From an uncultured Hyphomonas sp. (GTDB lineage Bacteria > Pseudomonadota > Alphaproteobacteria > Caulobacterales > Hyphomonadaceae): a stretch of DNA of 64,000 nt. Shown piece by piece: positions 41,276 through 49,993 of this stretch. The notes under the pieces are model-generated. The model made no database searches. It saw nothing but the letters and a program-made list of their open reading frames with translations, and was not told where the DNA came from. The position numbers and the translations under genes were made by a program. Each line of letters opens with the position of its first letter. The stretch's first letter is position 1. Location: contig NZ_OY787456.1 in NCBI RefSeq assembly GCF_963678875.1, positions 248,001 through 312,000 on the forward strand. Reading direction: 5' to 3'.

Positions 41276-41812
41276 ATGCTGAGAGCCCTCCTCCTTGCCC
41301 TTGCTTTTGTGACCGCCGGTCTGCCTGCGCTGGCCGTGCCGACGGACGAGATGTTCGAGAAACTCAAGAACGCGCCCAGCGAAAGCGAGGCGAACGATGC
41401 TGCGCAGGACATCTGGGCCTCCTGGATGGAATCGGGTTCGGCCACGGTCGACATGATCATGGAACGGGGTGTCGAGGCGCAGATGGTCGGTGACACCGAT
41501 ACCGCGCGGTCCTTTTACGACCGTGCCATCATGATCAAGCCGGACAATCCGCAGGCCTGGTTCCGCCGGGCGGGCATCTTCCTCGCCGAAGAGAACTTCC
41601 CCGAAGCCCTGCGCGACCTGAACGAGACGCTGAAACTCGAGCCGCGCCATTTCGGGGCCTGGTCGGGGCTTGGTTCCATGTTCGAGGCGATGGGCGCGAA
41701 TGATCAGGCACTGGAAGCCTGGCGTGAGGCGCTGGCGGTTTATCCTTACATGCGGGACGCGCTGCAGGCGGAAAAACGTCTCGCCAAGCTTGCCGAAGGG
41801 CAGGGGCTCTGA
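41276..41812 (+). CDS. Exported TPR-repeat protein
   Basis: A 178-residue protein with a signal peptide (MLRALLLALAFVTAGLPALA) and about three tetratricopeptide repeats (about 65-165): RSFYDRAIMIKPDNPQAWFR, ALRDLNETLKLEPRHFGAW and ALEAWREALAVYPYM. It probably forms a periplasmic protein-protein scaffold. The following hydrolase begins five bases after its stop. Confidence 0.87.
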   Translation: MLRALLLALAFVTAGLPALAVPTDEMFEKLKNAPSESEANDAAQDIWASWMESGSATVDMIMERGVEAQMVGDTDTARSFYDRAIMIKPDNPQAWFRRAGIFLAEENFPEALRDLNETLKLEPRHFGAWSGLGSMFEAMGANDQALEAWREALAVYPYMRDALQAEKRLAKLAEGQGL

Positions 41813-41816
41813 GGCC

Positions 41817-42758
41817 TTGCTGACGGCAACGGCCATCACGCTGGCAGGCCTTGGCGCCGCCGTCGGGCTTTCTTCCGGCGCTTACACGTCCCGCATCCAC
41901 AAGACGCATCCGGCCTCGGGGCGGCGGGTCGAGGTCGGCGGTTATGGGGTCCATGTGCTGGAGGCCGGCAAGGCGGGCCCGCCGGTGCTGATGATCCATG
42001 GCGCGAGCGCCAATGCCCGCGAGTTCACCTGGACGCTGGCGCCCCCGCTGGACCAGGATTTCCGTGTGCTGATGGCAGACCGGCCCGGGCATGGCCATTC
42101 CCGCCGCCCGCCGGGGGCCGAGACGCTGGCCGTGCAGGCCGCGCAGATGGCGGGGGTGCTGGAGAAGCTTGCGCCGGACGAGCCGGCGGTCATCGTCGGC
42201 CATTCCTTTGGCGGCGCGGTGGCGCTGCGCCTCGCGCTCGACCGGCCGGAGCTGGTGAAAGGCCTCGTCCTGCTGGCACCGGTGACGCATGACTGGGGCG
42301 GCGAGGGCCAAGCCTGGTACAATCGCTTTGCGGCTTCGCGCCTGATCGGTCCGGCCTTCAGCCAGGTCGTGCCGCTGGTCGGGCCTTCACAGGTGGGGGC
42401 TGGCATTGGCGGCGTGTTCGACCCGTCACCCGCGCCGGAGGATTATTTCGAGAAGTCCGGTATCGGTCTCCTGTTCCGCCCGGCGTCCTTCCGCGCCAAT
42501 GCCCGCGATGTGCGGGTGCTGGACCGGGAACTGGCCGCCCAGTCGAAACGCTATGGCGAGCTTGCCATGCCCATCACGGTCTTCTCCGGCAGCAAGGACA
42601 CAGTGATCACGCCCGCGAAACACACCGCCCGGCTGAAGAAGCAGGCTGATATTGATCTGCGTATCCTGCCGGAAGAAGGCCACATGCCCCACCACAATCA
42701 CGGGCAAGACGTCGCCGATGCCATCCGGCGTCTGGCCAGCTTGCCCGGGAGCCGCTAA
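41817..42758 (+). CDS. Alpha/beta hydrolase with N-terminal signal anchor
   Basis: A 313-residue alpha/beta hydrolase. A hydrophobic N-terminus (LTATAITLAGLGAAVGLSSG) suggests export or membrane anchoring. LMIHGASANARE is the oxyanion loop, VGHSFGGAVALR holds the Ser, GSKDTVIT the Asp and EEGHMPHHN the His. The start is TTG at 41817, the first start after the TPR stop that keeps the whole anchor, with AAGGGCAGGGG upstream. Start choice is uncertain; the enzyme class is not. Confidence 0.85.
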   Translation: MLTATAITLAGLGAAVGLSSGAYTSRIHKTHPASGRRVEVGGYGVHVLEAGKAGPPVLMIHGASANAREFTWTLAPPLDQDFRVLMADRPGHGHSRRPPGAETLAVQAAQMAGVLEKLAPDEPAVIVGHSFGGAVALRLALDRPELVKGLVLLAPVTHDWGGEGQAWYNRFAASRLIGPAFSQVVPLVGPSQVGAGIGGVFDPSPAPEDYFEKSGIGLLFRPASFRANARDVRVLDRELAAQSKRYGELAMPITVFSGSKDTVITPAKHTARLKKQADIDLRILPEEGHMPHHNHGQDVADAIRRLASLPGSR

Positions 42759-42822
42759 GACGCGGCTCCTTTCATTTCCAATTCCGATTCTGCCGCCTGC
42801 CGGCCAATAACTGGAGTTCCTC

Positions 42823-43083
42823 ATGGACGACGCCCCGATCGAGAACCTCACCGAAGCCAGCCGCGAGAAACTGCGCCAGACGGTTGCCAAGATCGAGCGC
42901 CTGGAAGAAGAAAAGAAAGAGGTCGCCGAGCAGATCAAGGAGATCTATGCCGAGGCCAAGGCGTTCGGCTTCGACACCAAGGCGCTGCGCCAGGTCGTGC
43001 GCCTTCGCAAGATCGACAAGTCCGACCGCGAAGAGCAGGAAATGATGCTCGAAACCTATCTCATAGCCCTCGGCGAAGCCTGA
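42823..43083 (+). CDS. gapR: GapR-like DNA-binding protein (DUF2312)
   Basis: An 86-residue DUF2312 protein, the family of Caulobacter GapR, which clamps overtwisted DNA and helps replication fork progress. An N-terminal coiled coil (LRQTVAKIERLEEEKKEVAEQIK) is followed by EIYAEAKAFGFDTKALRQVVRLRK, the conserved DNA-binding region. Size and sequence fit GapR closely. Confidence 0.9.
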   Translation: MDDAPIENLTEASREKLRQTVAKIERLEEEKKEVAEQIKEIYAEAKAFGFDTKALRQVVRLRKIDKSDREEQEMMLETYLIALGEA

Positions 43084-43122
43084 GGCTTTGTAGAAACAGA
43101 CTGATCGGGATAGGCTTGGCCC

Positions 43123-43677
43123 ATGGGCCGGGATGTCGACGAACGGAAAAAGCGTGCCGCGCTGCGCAAATTGCGCAAGGCCGCCGAACTTGCCGAACAG
43201 GGCAAGGGCCCGCCCCTGTCCGATTGGGAGCGGGAGTTCCTGGAAGAAGTTGAAGAGCGGATCGAGAAATACGGCTCCGCCTTCGCCGACCCGATGAAGG
43301 GCGATGAGGGCGAGGCGCTCTCGGCCCTGCAGCAGCTGAAGCTGAAAGAGATCGACAAGAAAGCCCGCGGCAAGGCCCGCAAGGGCTTCAGCCAGAAATC
43401 CGCCTCCGGAAAGAAGACGCCCAAAGGCGCCTTTGCGAAGCGCACACCGCCGCGCGTGCGCCAGATCGATGACGATATCGAGGAAGAGGCCGTGGAGGCA
43501 CCGCCGCCTGCGCCGGTTCCGGTTCCGCGCGGAAGGCCTGTCCTGAAGGCCGTACCGAAAGCCGAGACGTCCGACCCTGCACCTGATACGTATAAGGACA
43601 ACGCGCCCAAGCCGCGCCCCTCCGGGCGCCCGGCTTTTCGTGTGATCGATGGGGGCAAGACGGAGCCTGAAACCTAG
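43123..43677 (+). CDS. Hypothetical charged protein
   Basis: A 184-residue protein I do not recognise. The N-terminal half is helical and rich in Lys and Glu (MGRDVDERKKRAALRKLRKAA), resembling DUF1674-like small proteins at the segment PLSDWEREFLEEV. The C-terminal half is a Pro/Ala/Lys-rich disordered tail. It begins 39 bases after gapR. No catalytic motif is seen; binding to nucleic acid or ribosome is conceivable from charge alone. Confidence 0.65.
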   Translation: MGRDVDERKKRAALRKLRKAAELAEQGKGPPLSDWEREFLEEVEERIEKYGSAFADPMKGDEGEALSALQQLKLKEIDKKARGKARKGFSQKSASGKKTPKGAFAKRTPPRVRQIDDDIEEEAVEAPPPAPVPVPRGRPVLKAVPKAETSDPAPDTYKDNAPKPRPSGRPAFRVIDGGKTEPET

Positions 43678-43700
43678 CTCCGGGCATAAGGAGCAAGGTC

Positions 43701-44555
43701 ATGAAGACCGTTATCATAACAGGGGCTTCCACCGGCATCGGAGCTGGCGCTGCGCGTTATTTGGCTGCGGAGGGCTGGCGCGTTTTTGCAGGTGTGCGCA
43801 AGCATGCCGATAGCGAAATGCTGAAGCTCAAATCTTCTGGCGATTTGCGCCCGATCCTCCTTGATGTGACGAAACCGGAGCAGGTGGCCGCCGCTGTCGA
43901 GACCGTCTCCGCCGCGCTGGAAGGTGAGCGCCTCGCCGGGCTCGTCAATAATGCGGGGATTGCCAAGATGGGCCCGCTGGCGATCCAGCCGATGGAGGAT
44001 TTTCGCGCGCATTTCGAGGTGAACGTGTTCGGCCTGCTCACCATGACGCAGGCCTGCGTGCCGTTGCTCGGGTCCGATCCGGCTCGCAGAGGCTCTCCCG
44101 GCCGGATCGTCAACATCACCAGCGTCGGTGGCCGGCTGTCTTCGCCTTTCCTCGGCGCCTATACCGCGACCAAGCATGCGGTTGAGGCCATGACGGACAC
44201 GCTGCGCCGCGAACTCGTCATCTATGGCATCGATGCGATTGCCATCGGGCCGGGCTCCGTGAAGACGCCGATCTGGGACAAGGCCGAAGCGGACAATACC
44301 GAAGGCCCTTATGCCGCCAGCGACTGGAGCGATTCCCTGAAGCAGTTTGAACAGGTCATGCTGTCTGGCGGGCGCTCGGGCCTGACGCCGGAAGAGATCG
44401 CCGGATACATTGAAACCGCACTGGCTGACGAAAAGCCGAAGGCGCGTTATGCGCCGGTGCCGGACAAGCTGACCAACTGGACCATTCCGACCCGCCTGCC
44501 CAAGCGCATGCTGGACGGTATTTTCTGGAAACGCTTCGGATTGAAAAAACCGTGA
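43701..44555 (+). CDS. SDR family oxidoreductase
   Basis: A 284-residue classical short-chain dehydrogenase. VIITGASTGIGAGAARYLA binds the nucleotide, VNNAG is present as LVNNAGIAKMG, and the catalytic Ser (NITSVGG) and YxxxK (AYTATKHAVEA) follow. A C-terminal extension resembles retinol-dehydrogenase-like SDRs. Substrate unknown. It precedes a second SDR by 78 bases. Confidence 0.91.
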   Translation: MKTVIITGASTGIGAGAARYLAAEGWRVFAGVRKHADSEMLKLKSSGDLRPILLDVTKPEQVAAAVETVSAALEGERLAGLVNNAGIAKMGPLAIQPMEDFRAHFEVNVFGLLTMTQACVPLLGSDPARRGSPGRIVNITSVGGRLSSPFLGAYTATKHAVEAMTDTLRRELVIYGIDAIAIGPGSVKTPIWDKAEADNTEGPYAASDWSDSLKQFEQVMLSGGRSGLTPEEIAGYIETALADEKPKARYAPVPDKLTNWTIPTRLPKRMLDGIFWKRFGLKKP

Positions 44556-44633
44556 CGCCCCTGTCAGGTTTCGCTTGACGGACCGCACGGAACCCCCGCG
44601 CATGATGCCTTTCAATATAAGGGAGGAAACATC

Positions 44634-45518
44634 ATGGCGGATCTCAGCGGCAAGGTTGCCGTAATCACGGGCGCAGCAAGCGGCATCGGGCTGGCAGGCG
44701 TGGAGACCTTTGTGGAGGCCGGCGCAAAAGTCATCGCCGCCGACATCCAGGACGAAAAGGGCCGCGCACTGGAGACGCGCTTCGGGACGGACAAGGTCCG
44801 CTACATCCATTGCGACGTGATGGACCTCGCTGAACTCGAAGCCCTGATGGACGGCGCCGTCAGTGCGTTCGGCAAGATCGATGTGGTCTGGAACAATGCC
44901 GGTAGCGGCGGCACGCCGGCGACCGTCGAGGAGCTGGACGAGGAAGGCTATGACATGACGATGGACCTGCTGCTGAAGCAGGTGTTCTTCGGCACGAAAT
45001 TCGCCGTCGATCGCATGAAGGAGACCGGAGGCGGCTCCATCATCAACACGTCATCGATCAGTGCGCTGGAAGCGGGCTGGGCGCCGATCACCTATTCGGT
45101 GGCCAAGGTCGGCGTCGCGCACTTCTCGCGCATCGCGGCGGCGCAGGTTGCCAAACACAAGATCCGCGTGAATGCGATCCTGCCGGGCTTTATCGCCACA
45201 TCCATCTTCGGTGCATCGCTGGGCATGTCGCGCGAAGTGGCGGACCAGATGGCTGAGATGCTGGCCCAGCAGGGCGGCGCGATGCAGCCGGCCGGCCGCA
45301 CGGGCCAGGGCAAGGACATCGCCGAGATGGCTGCCTTCCTGGCCTCCGATGCAGCCGGGTTCATCACGGGCAGCCAGTTCACGGTCGATGGCGGTATCAC
45401 GATTGGGCCGCGCCACTCCTGGGACGAGACGGCTGGCGGGCCGGTGCTCGAGGCGTTGGGCATCACGCCGGAACAGGCTGAGCAGATGGCCGCGGCGATG
45501 CAGGCCCAGAAGGCGTAG
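44634..45518 (+). CDS. SDR family oxidoreductase
   Basis: A 294-residue classical SDR with VITGAASGIGLAGVE, NNAGSGG, INTSSISALE and YSVAKVGVAH as nucleotide, NNAG, Ser and YxxxK motifs. ITGSQFTVDGGITIG is the usual C-terminal cofactor loop. An extra C-terminal helix (ALGITPEQAEQMAAAMQ) follows. GGGAGGAAA lies before the ATG. Its stop is three bases from the convergent small gene. Confidence 0.92.
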   Translation: MADLSGKVAVITGAASGIGLAGVETFVEAGAKVIAADIQDEKGRALETRFGTDKVRYIHCDVMDLAELEALMDGAVSAFGKIDVVWNNAGSGGTPATVEELDEEGYDMTMDLLLKQVFFGTKFAVDRMKETGGGSIINTSSISALEAGWAPITYSVAKVGVAHFSRIAAAQVAKHKIRVNAILPGFIATSIFGASLGMSREVADQMAEMLAQQGGAMQPAGRTGQGKDIAEMAAFLASDAAGFITGSQFTVDGGITIGPRHSWDETAGGPVLEALGITPEQAEQMAAAMQAQKA

Positions 45519-45521
45519 GGG

Positions 45522-45818
45522 TCAGCGGCGCCTGTCCGGGGCAAGGGCCGGGTCGAGGCCGGGGATGGCCTCGACAGCGGACAGCAATTCCTGCAGGGAG
45601 GCGGCTCGGATCACCCGGCGGCCTCTCTCATCCGACAGGGCAAAGCCCTCTTCGGTCTTGAACAGCGGAAAACGGCGCCAGTGGGCGCGGGTGCGGAAGA
45701 TCCAGATCTGGTCGGGGGACTCGCCCGCAGCGGCCCATCCGGTCCACATATGATCCGGCGGCAGGCTGCGCCACAGGGCGTCGATCTCGTCGACTTCGGA
45801 AGGCGAAAAGGCGGTCAT
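45522..45818 (-). CDS. Hypothetical protein
   Basis: A 98-residue protein (MTAFSPSEVDEIDALWRSL) with a Trp-rich middle (HMWTGWAAAGESPDQIWIF) and a basic end. I do not recognise it. The composition and even spacing of charged and aromatic residues look like a real small domain. Its start codon overlaps that of the divergent EamA gene by two bases (CATG at 45816-45819). Confidence 0.6.
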   Translation of the reverse strand: MTAFSPSEVDEIDALWRSLPPDHMWTGWAAAGESPDQIWIFRTRAHWRRFPLFKTEEGFALSDERGRRVIRAASLQELLSAVEAIPGLDPALAPDRRR

Positions 45819-46749
45819 GGCAGTCAGTCCCGATCAATCAGGTATTTCCGAGGTTAGTGCGGCTGAAGCGCCCCGCAACCTGGAAGGTGCACTCTGGATG
45901 ACGGCGTCCGGCCTCGTCTTCACCGTCTTCCTGACGCTGTCCAAGGTTCAGTCGGCCGATTACGATCCGGGCTTCCTGGCCTTCTTCCGGTCCTTCATCG
46001 CCCTGATCCTGACCCTGCCGGTGATCCTGCAGCAGGGCTGGGGCATCATGCGCATCCACCAGCCGGGCATGGTGCTGCTGCGCAGCCTGTTCGGAACGCT
46101 GGGATTTATCTTCGGCTTCTATGCCGTCTCGGCCCAATTCGGCCTGCCGCTGTCGGAGTTCAACGCGATCAGCTTTTCGCGCGCCATGTTCATCACGGTG
46201 CTGGCGGCGGGGCTGCTGAAGGAGACCGTTGGCTGGCACCGCTGGGGCGCGACACTGGCGGGGTTCATTGGCGTTCTGGTCATGACCCAGCCGCAGGCGG
46301 GCGTCAGTCTCGGCACGCTGCTGGCGCTGGCGGCGGCCTTCTGCATGGCGGGGGCGATCACGCTGGTGAAGCTGCTGTCGCGGCGCCACAAGCCGGTGAC
46401 CCTGCTGATCTGGGCCAACCTGCTGTCCTCCGCGATGCTGTTGCCGCTGGCCATCTGGAAAATGCCGGAAGCGATGCCGTCCCTGCAGGACTGGGCGATG
46501 ATCACGCTGATGGGTGGCTGCGGTGTGGCCGGGCAGTATTTCTACATCCGGGGCATGGCGATCGGGGACGCCTCGTTCCTGTCGCCGATCGATTACCTGC
46601 GCCTGCCCATGGCGGCGACGGTGGACTGGCTTCTGTTCAAGGCCCTGCCGGGACCTTGGACCTGGGTCGGCACGGTGATCATCATCGGCGCAACGGCCTA
46701 TATCACGCTGCGGGAACAGCGCATGCGGCGGCGCGCAAGGGGCGGCTGA
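45817..46749 (+). CDS. EamA/DMT family transporter
   Basis: A 310-residue drug/metabolite transporter with ten hydrophobic helices in two EamA repeats, the second beginning LGTLLALAAAFCMAGAITLVK. Helix-end motifs such as FISFSRAMF-like NAISFSRAMFITVLAA and LSPIDYLRLPMAA are usual for the family. The start at 45817 leaves a hydrophilic 22-residue N-terminus and overlaps the divergent start. Another in-frame ATG at 45898 would trim this segment. Substrate unknown. Confidence 0.88.
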   Translation: MAVSPDQSGISEVSAAEAPRNLEGALWMTASGLVFTVFLTLSKVQSADYDPGFLAFFRSFIALILTLPVILQQGWGIMRIHQPGMVLLRSLFGTLGFIFGFYAVSAQFGLPLSEFNAISFSRAMFITVLAAGLLKETVGWHRWGATLAGFIGVLVMTQPQAGVSLGTLLALAAAFCMAGAITLVKLLSRRHKPVTLLIWANLLSSAMLLPLAIWKMPEAMPSLQDWAMITLMGGCGVAGQYFYIRGMAIGDASFLSPIDYLRLPMAATVDWLLFKALPGPWTWVGTVIIIGATAYITLREQRMRRRARGG

Positions 46750-46825
46750 GACCGCGACCAAAAGACTCCCTCTTGTGAATAATGGCGAAATCGTTCATTG
46801 ATCACACGGAAAAAGGGAGACCCGC

Positions 46826-47848
46826 ATGGCCAAAGTTCTCGTCACCGGCGCCACCGGCTTTATCGCCGGGCATGTCATCCACCAGCTGCTGGAAGCGGGC
46901 CATGACGTGCGGGGTACGGCCCGTTCCGTTTCGCGGGAAACACCCCTGAACACGATTTTGAGCGACTATGCCGGCAAGCCCGTGCAGATCGAGATCGTTG
47001 AAGCAGACCTGACCAGCGATGCCGGCTGGGAGAAGGCCGTCCAGGGCATGGACTATGTCCAGCACCTGGCCTCACCCTTTTTGGCGGTGATGCCGAAAGA
47101 CCATGACGAACTGATCCGCCCGGCGCGTGACGGCGCCCTGCGCGTGCTGAAGGCCTCGAAGGCCGCGGGTGTGAAACGGGTTGTGATGACGTCCTCCATG
47201 GCGGCCATTGCCTATGGATGGGGCGACGCCCGACCTGCCTTGTTGACGGAAGAGCATTGGTCCAACCCCGACAATCTCAAGGACAACACGGCCTACACCC
47301 GCTCCAAGACGATCGCGGAAAAGGCGGCCTGGGATTACATGGCCGGGGAGGGCGCGGGCATGGAGCTTTCCGTGATCAACCCGTCCGCCGTGCTCGGCCC
47401 GGCGATGAGTGCGGACGTGTCCACGTCCCTGCAGATCATTACCCAGCTGATGACGGGCAAGGCGCCTGCGTCTCCGCGGGTCGGTTTCTGCGTCGTCGAT
47501 GTGCGCGACGTTGCCGATGCGCATGTGAAGGCGATGATCGTGCCGGAAGCGGCCGGTGAGCGCTTCCTGGCGTCCGGCCGGTTCATGTGGATGAGCGAAG
47601 TGGCGGACGTGCTGCGCGAACAATTCCCGGACTACAGCAAGAAACTGCCGAAAGGCGAGTTGCCAGACTGGCTGCTGAAAGTCCTGACGCTGGTAAACCC
47701 GCCGCTCAAGGCCGTCGTGCCGGAGCTTGGCCGGGAGCGGCATTGTTCCAATGAGAAAGCCCGCCGCGTGCTGGGCTGGACGCCGCGGACCGAAGAAGAA
47801 GCGATCATCGAGAGCGCGCAGACCCTGATCGACCTGAACGTGGTCTAG
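46826..47848 (+). CDS. NAD-dependent epimerase/dihydroflavonol-4-reductase-like
   Basis: A 340-residue extended-SDR protein. VLVTGATGFIAGHVIHQLLE is the glycine-rich cofactor motif, VVMTSSMAAIAYG holds the Ser, and YTRSKTIAEKAAW is the YxxxK site. The sequence resembles bacterial dihydroflavonol reductase-like ketone or aldehyde reductases. AAAAAGGGAG precedes the ATG. It ends in a CTAG shared with the dsbB stop on the other strand. Confidence 0.9.
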   Translation: MAKVLVTGATGFIAGHVIHQLLEAGHDVRGTARSVSRETPLNTILSDYAGKPVQIEIVEADLTSDAGWEKAVQGMDYVQHLASPFLAVMPKDHDELIRPARDGALRVLKASKAAGVKRVVMTSSMAAIAYGWGDARPALLTEEHWSNPDNLKDNTAYTRSKTIAEKAAWDYMAGEGAGMELSVINPSAVLGPAMSADVSTSLQIITQLMTGKAPASPRVGFCVVDVRDVADAHVKAMIVPEAAGERFLASGRFMWMSEVADVLREQFPDYSKKLPKGELPDWLLKVLTLVNPPLKAVVPELGRERHCSNEKARRVLGWTPRTEEEAIIESAQTLIDLNVV

Positions 47849-48363
47849 GCCTCGTTGCGGCCCCTGAACGTGGCGCCAGCGGCGATGAAGCTGGCGGCGG
47901 CAAGGATGGCAGAGGCAACGCCGTTCCATCCCGCCATGGACAGGCCCAGCACATAAAACGGCGCATCGGTGCAGGACGGTACGGTCATCGGCCGGTCCAG
48001 CGAGTCCATGTTCATGAGATCAATTTCCCCGCCGCCGGTACAGCCGGTCGGAGGCGGAAAGATCTTCCATTCGACGCCGGAATGATAGAGGGCGACGACG
48101 ACGCCAACGCCGAAGACAAGGCCGATCAGCACGTTCAGCGCCACAAGGAAGCGCCGGGTCGGCCGCAATTTCCACAAGGCGAGCCCGGTCAGCGTCATGG
48201 CGATCAATGCCCAGTAGACCTCGCGCTGGCGCAGGCAGAGCGGGCAGGGATAGAGCTTGCCGAAGGTTTCGAAGGCATGTGCGGCTGCAAGCATCAGGGC
48301 GGACACCACAGTCGCGGCGACCGGCCATTTCCAGTCCTTGAGTAGACTTTGAAGGAAGCTCAT
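47845..48363 (-). CDS. dsbB: Disulfide bond formation protein B
   Basis: A 172-residue inner-membrane protein with four transmembrane helices. It reoxidises DsbA and passes electrons to quinone. The first redox pair is CPLC (Cys40, Cys43) after helix 1. The second is Cys108 (PPTGCTGG) and Cys131 (VPSCTDAPFYVLGLSMAGWN), with the conserved WN. No dsbA is nearby. It lies immediately upstream of nothing on its strand; exoD precedes it by 48 bases. Confidence 0.92.
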   Translation of the reverse strand: MSFLQSLLKDWKWPVAATVVSALMLAAAHAFETFGKLYPCPLCLRQREVYWALIAMTLTGLALWKLRPTRRFLVALNVLIGLVFGVGVVVALYHSGVEWKIFPPPTGCTGGGEIDLMNMDSLDRPMTVPSCTDAPFYVLGLSMAGWNGVASAILAAASFIAAGATFRGRNEA

Positions 48364-48411
48364 CGCCGGTACGCTAGCATGCAGTCACGCCAGCAAAAGT
48401 GCGGCGCAGCG

Positions 48412-49053
48412 TCACGAGCCTAACAATCCCGTGAGCCAGTCCTTGCCGAAATGGATCGCGGCCAGCACCGCGGTGGGCCCAAGCACCAGCAGGGACGACA
48501 CCCAGGTGAGGCCAAGCAGGCAGCCGATCACGACCAGGAAGCCATCCCGGTTGATCAATCCGAAAGCCGCCAGCGCCACGGCAAAGCCCGGGACCGTGTT
48601 CGTCATCGGCAGCGGCACCAGGATGGACGCGCAGAAGATACACAGCAGGACACCGATCAGGCGTTCGGACTTCGGCCCGGTGATCGTGGTCAGCCGGGGC
48701 TTCGAGAATGTCTCGATCCAGCCCAGCCATTTGCGTCCGCCTTCCGCCATGGCGGTCAGGCCCTTGCGGTCGATCCGGCGATTTCCCAGCGCATCGGGCA
48801 GCCAGGGCTGCTCATGGCCCAGCGCCATTTGTCCGGCCAGCGCCATCATCGGCAGCGAGACGATTTGCGGCACGCCATAGAGGAAGGGAATGCAGCAGGG
48901 CAGGGCCAGCAGGAACAGGCCTGCGCCGAACGCACTTTCGTCCAGATGGTCAAAAGTTTCCCGTAGCGTGTACCCGTCTTCCGGCGCGCCGGCGGCCATG
49001 GCCTCGACGATCTGAAGCAGGGTTTTTTCGGTTTCCGCTTTGGTGACACTCAT
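48412..49053 (-). CDS. exoD: ExoD family exopolysaccharide synthesis protein
   Basis: A 213-residue membrane protein. A short helical N-terminus contains TLRETFDHLDESAFG. Then come about four to six hydrophobic segments with the family motif LALPCCIPFLYGVPQIVSLPM and HEQPWLPD. ExoD was first described in Sinorhizobium exopolysaccharide production; the biochemical role is not known. It is not in an exopolysaccharide cluster here. Confidence 0.88.
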   Translation of the reverse strand: MSVTKAETEKTLLQIVEAMAAGAPEDGYTLRETFDHLDESAFGAGLFLLALPCCIPFLYGVPQIVSLPMMALAGQMALGHEQPWLPDALGNRRIDRKGLTAMAEGGRKWLGWIETFSKPRLTTITGPKSERLIGVLLCIFCASILVPLPMTNTVPGFAVALAAFGLINRDGFLVVIGCLLGLTWVSSLLVLGPTAVLAAIHFGKDWLTGLLGS

Positions 49054-49139
49054 GTGCGCTCAGTACGTCCTGTTAATATGCCGCCCGGGGTAGATTGACG
49101 GGCAGGCCCGGCTCGGGCAGGAGAGCCTTCCCGATAAGG

Positions 49140-49226
49140 GCCTCTGTGGCGGAATTGGTAGACGCGGCGGATTCAAAATCCGCTTCTGGCAACAGAGTGC
49201 CGGTTCGAGTCCGGCCAGAGGTACCA
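49140..49226 (+). tRNA. tRNA-Leu(CAA)
   Basis: An 87-nt class II tRNA with encoded CCA. Acceptor stem GCCTCTG/CAGAGGT has a terminal G-U pair. The anticodon stem GCGGA/TCCGC encloses TTCAAAA, anticodon CAA at 49174-49176, which reads UUG codons. A long variable arm (TTCTGGCAACAGAGT) and T loop TTCGAGT follow. Confidence 0.95.
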
Positions 49227-49242
49227 GCCCTGTATCGCGCCA

Positions 49243-49938
49243 TCAGTATTCGTATTTCTCCACCCGGGTCAGATCGATGATATAGGCAGCGTCCGCGAGG
49301 TCGCTTTCCTGTTTCTGTGCATGAAGCGTGCCTTCGATCCAGGCGGCCTGCGGCAGGTCCTTCAGCAGGATCGGATCGTCGGTGCGCACGAAAATAGTCT
49401 GGTTCGGCGGCGGCGGCGGGGCGTGGATACATGCGCCGAAATAGGGCACCAGCAGGAATTCGCGGATCTCGGCCTTGGCATCGTACGAAAATGGCACGGT
49501 ATAGCCCGGCATGCGGATCTTCTTGCCGTCATATGTGTCGACCGTGTTGAACGAGCCGATCTGCGTGGCGGTGTCGGCGGCTGAGCCTTCCTGGATGGAA
49601 TAGAGCGTGGCCATCTGGGCCGCGTACATCTGCTGAAGGCGCTCTTCCTCACCTTCCGGCATCAGGTCTTCCCAGCCGATCTCGGTGACGCCGCGGGCCT
49701 TGATCTCTTCCTGTTCTTTCAGGGCCGCAGCCGCTGCAGCAGCGACAGAGGAGTCTTTCGCCGCCAGTTCGGCGTCGCTTTCGCCAATCTTGTCGCCGAC
49801 CTGCGGGCCTTCCGATTCTGCCGTGCTGACTTTTGCTTCGGCCGGTGTTTCGGCATCGGCGGCAGGCGCGGTCGCCTCGCCACAGGCAGGTGACAGGCTG
49901 ATCAGGACGAGGGCGGGAAGGATGAGGAAACGCTTCAT
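49243..49938 (-). CDS. DUF3299 lipoprotein (ZrgD-like)
   Basis: A 231-residue lipoprotein (LISLSPAC, Cys19). An Ala/Glu-rich helical linker (about 25-80) precedes the DUF3299 domain: KIRMPGYTVPF, then FLLVPYFGACIHAPPPPPNQ and WIEGTL. This domain with its GxCIHxPPPP motif is the fourth component of Zrg-type zinc uptake loci in Vibrio. Here it follows genes for the matching permease, ATPase and ZrgA-like protein. A part in zinc uptake is inferred from this order. Confidence 0.87.
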   Translation of the reverse strand: MKRFLILPALVLISLSPACGEATAPAADAETPAEAKVSTAESEGPQVGDKIGESDAELAAKDSSVAAAAAAALKEQEEIKARGVTEIGWEDLMPEGEEERLQQMYAAQMATLYSIQEGSAADTATQIGSFNTVDTYDGKKIRMPGYTVPFSYDAKAEIREFLLVPYFGACIHAPPPPPNQTIFVRTDDPILLKDLPQAAWIEGTLHAQKQESDLADAAYIIDLTRVEKYEY

Positions 49939-49993
49939 GACTGTTTTCTTAGGCTTTCGGGGAGGGATGTGCCAGACGGGTTTGACAACCTTG

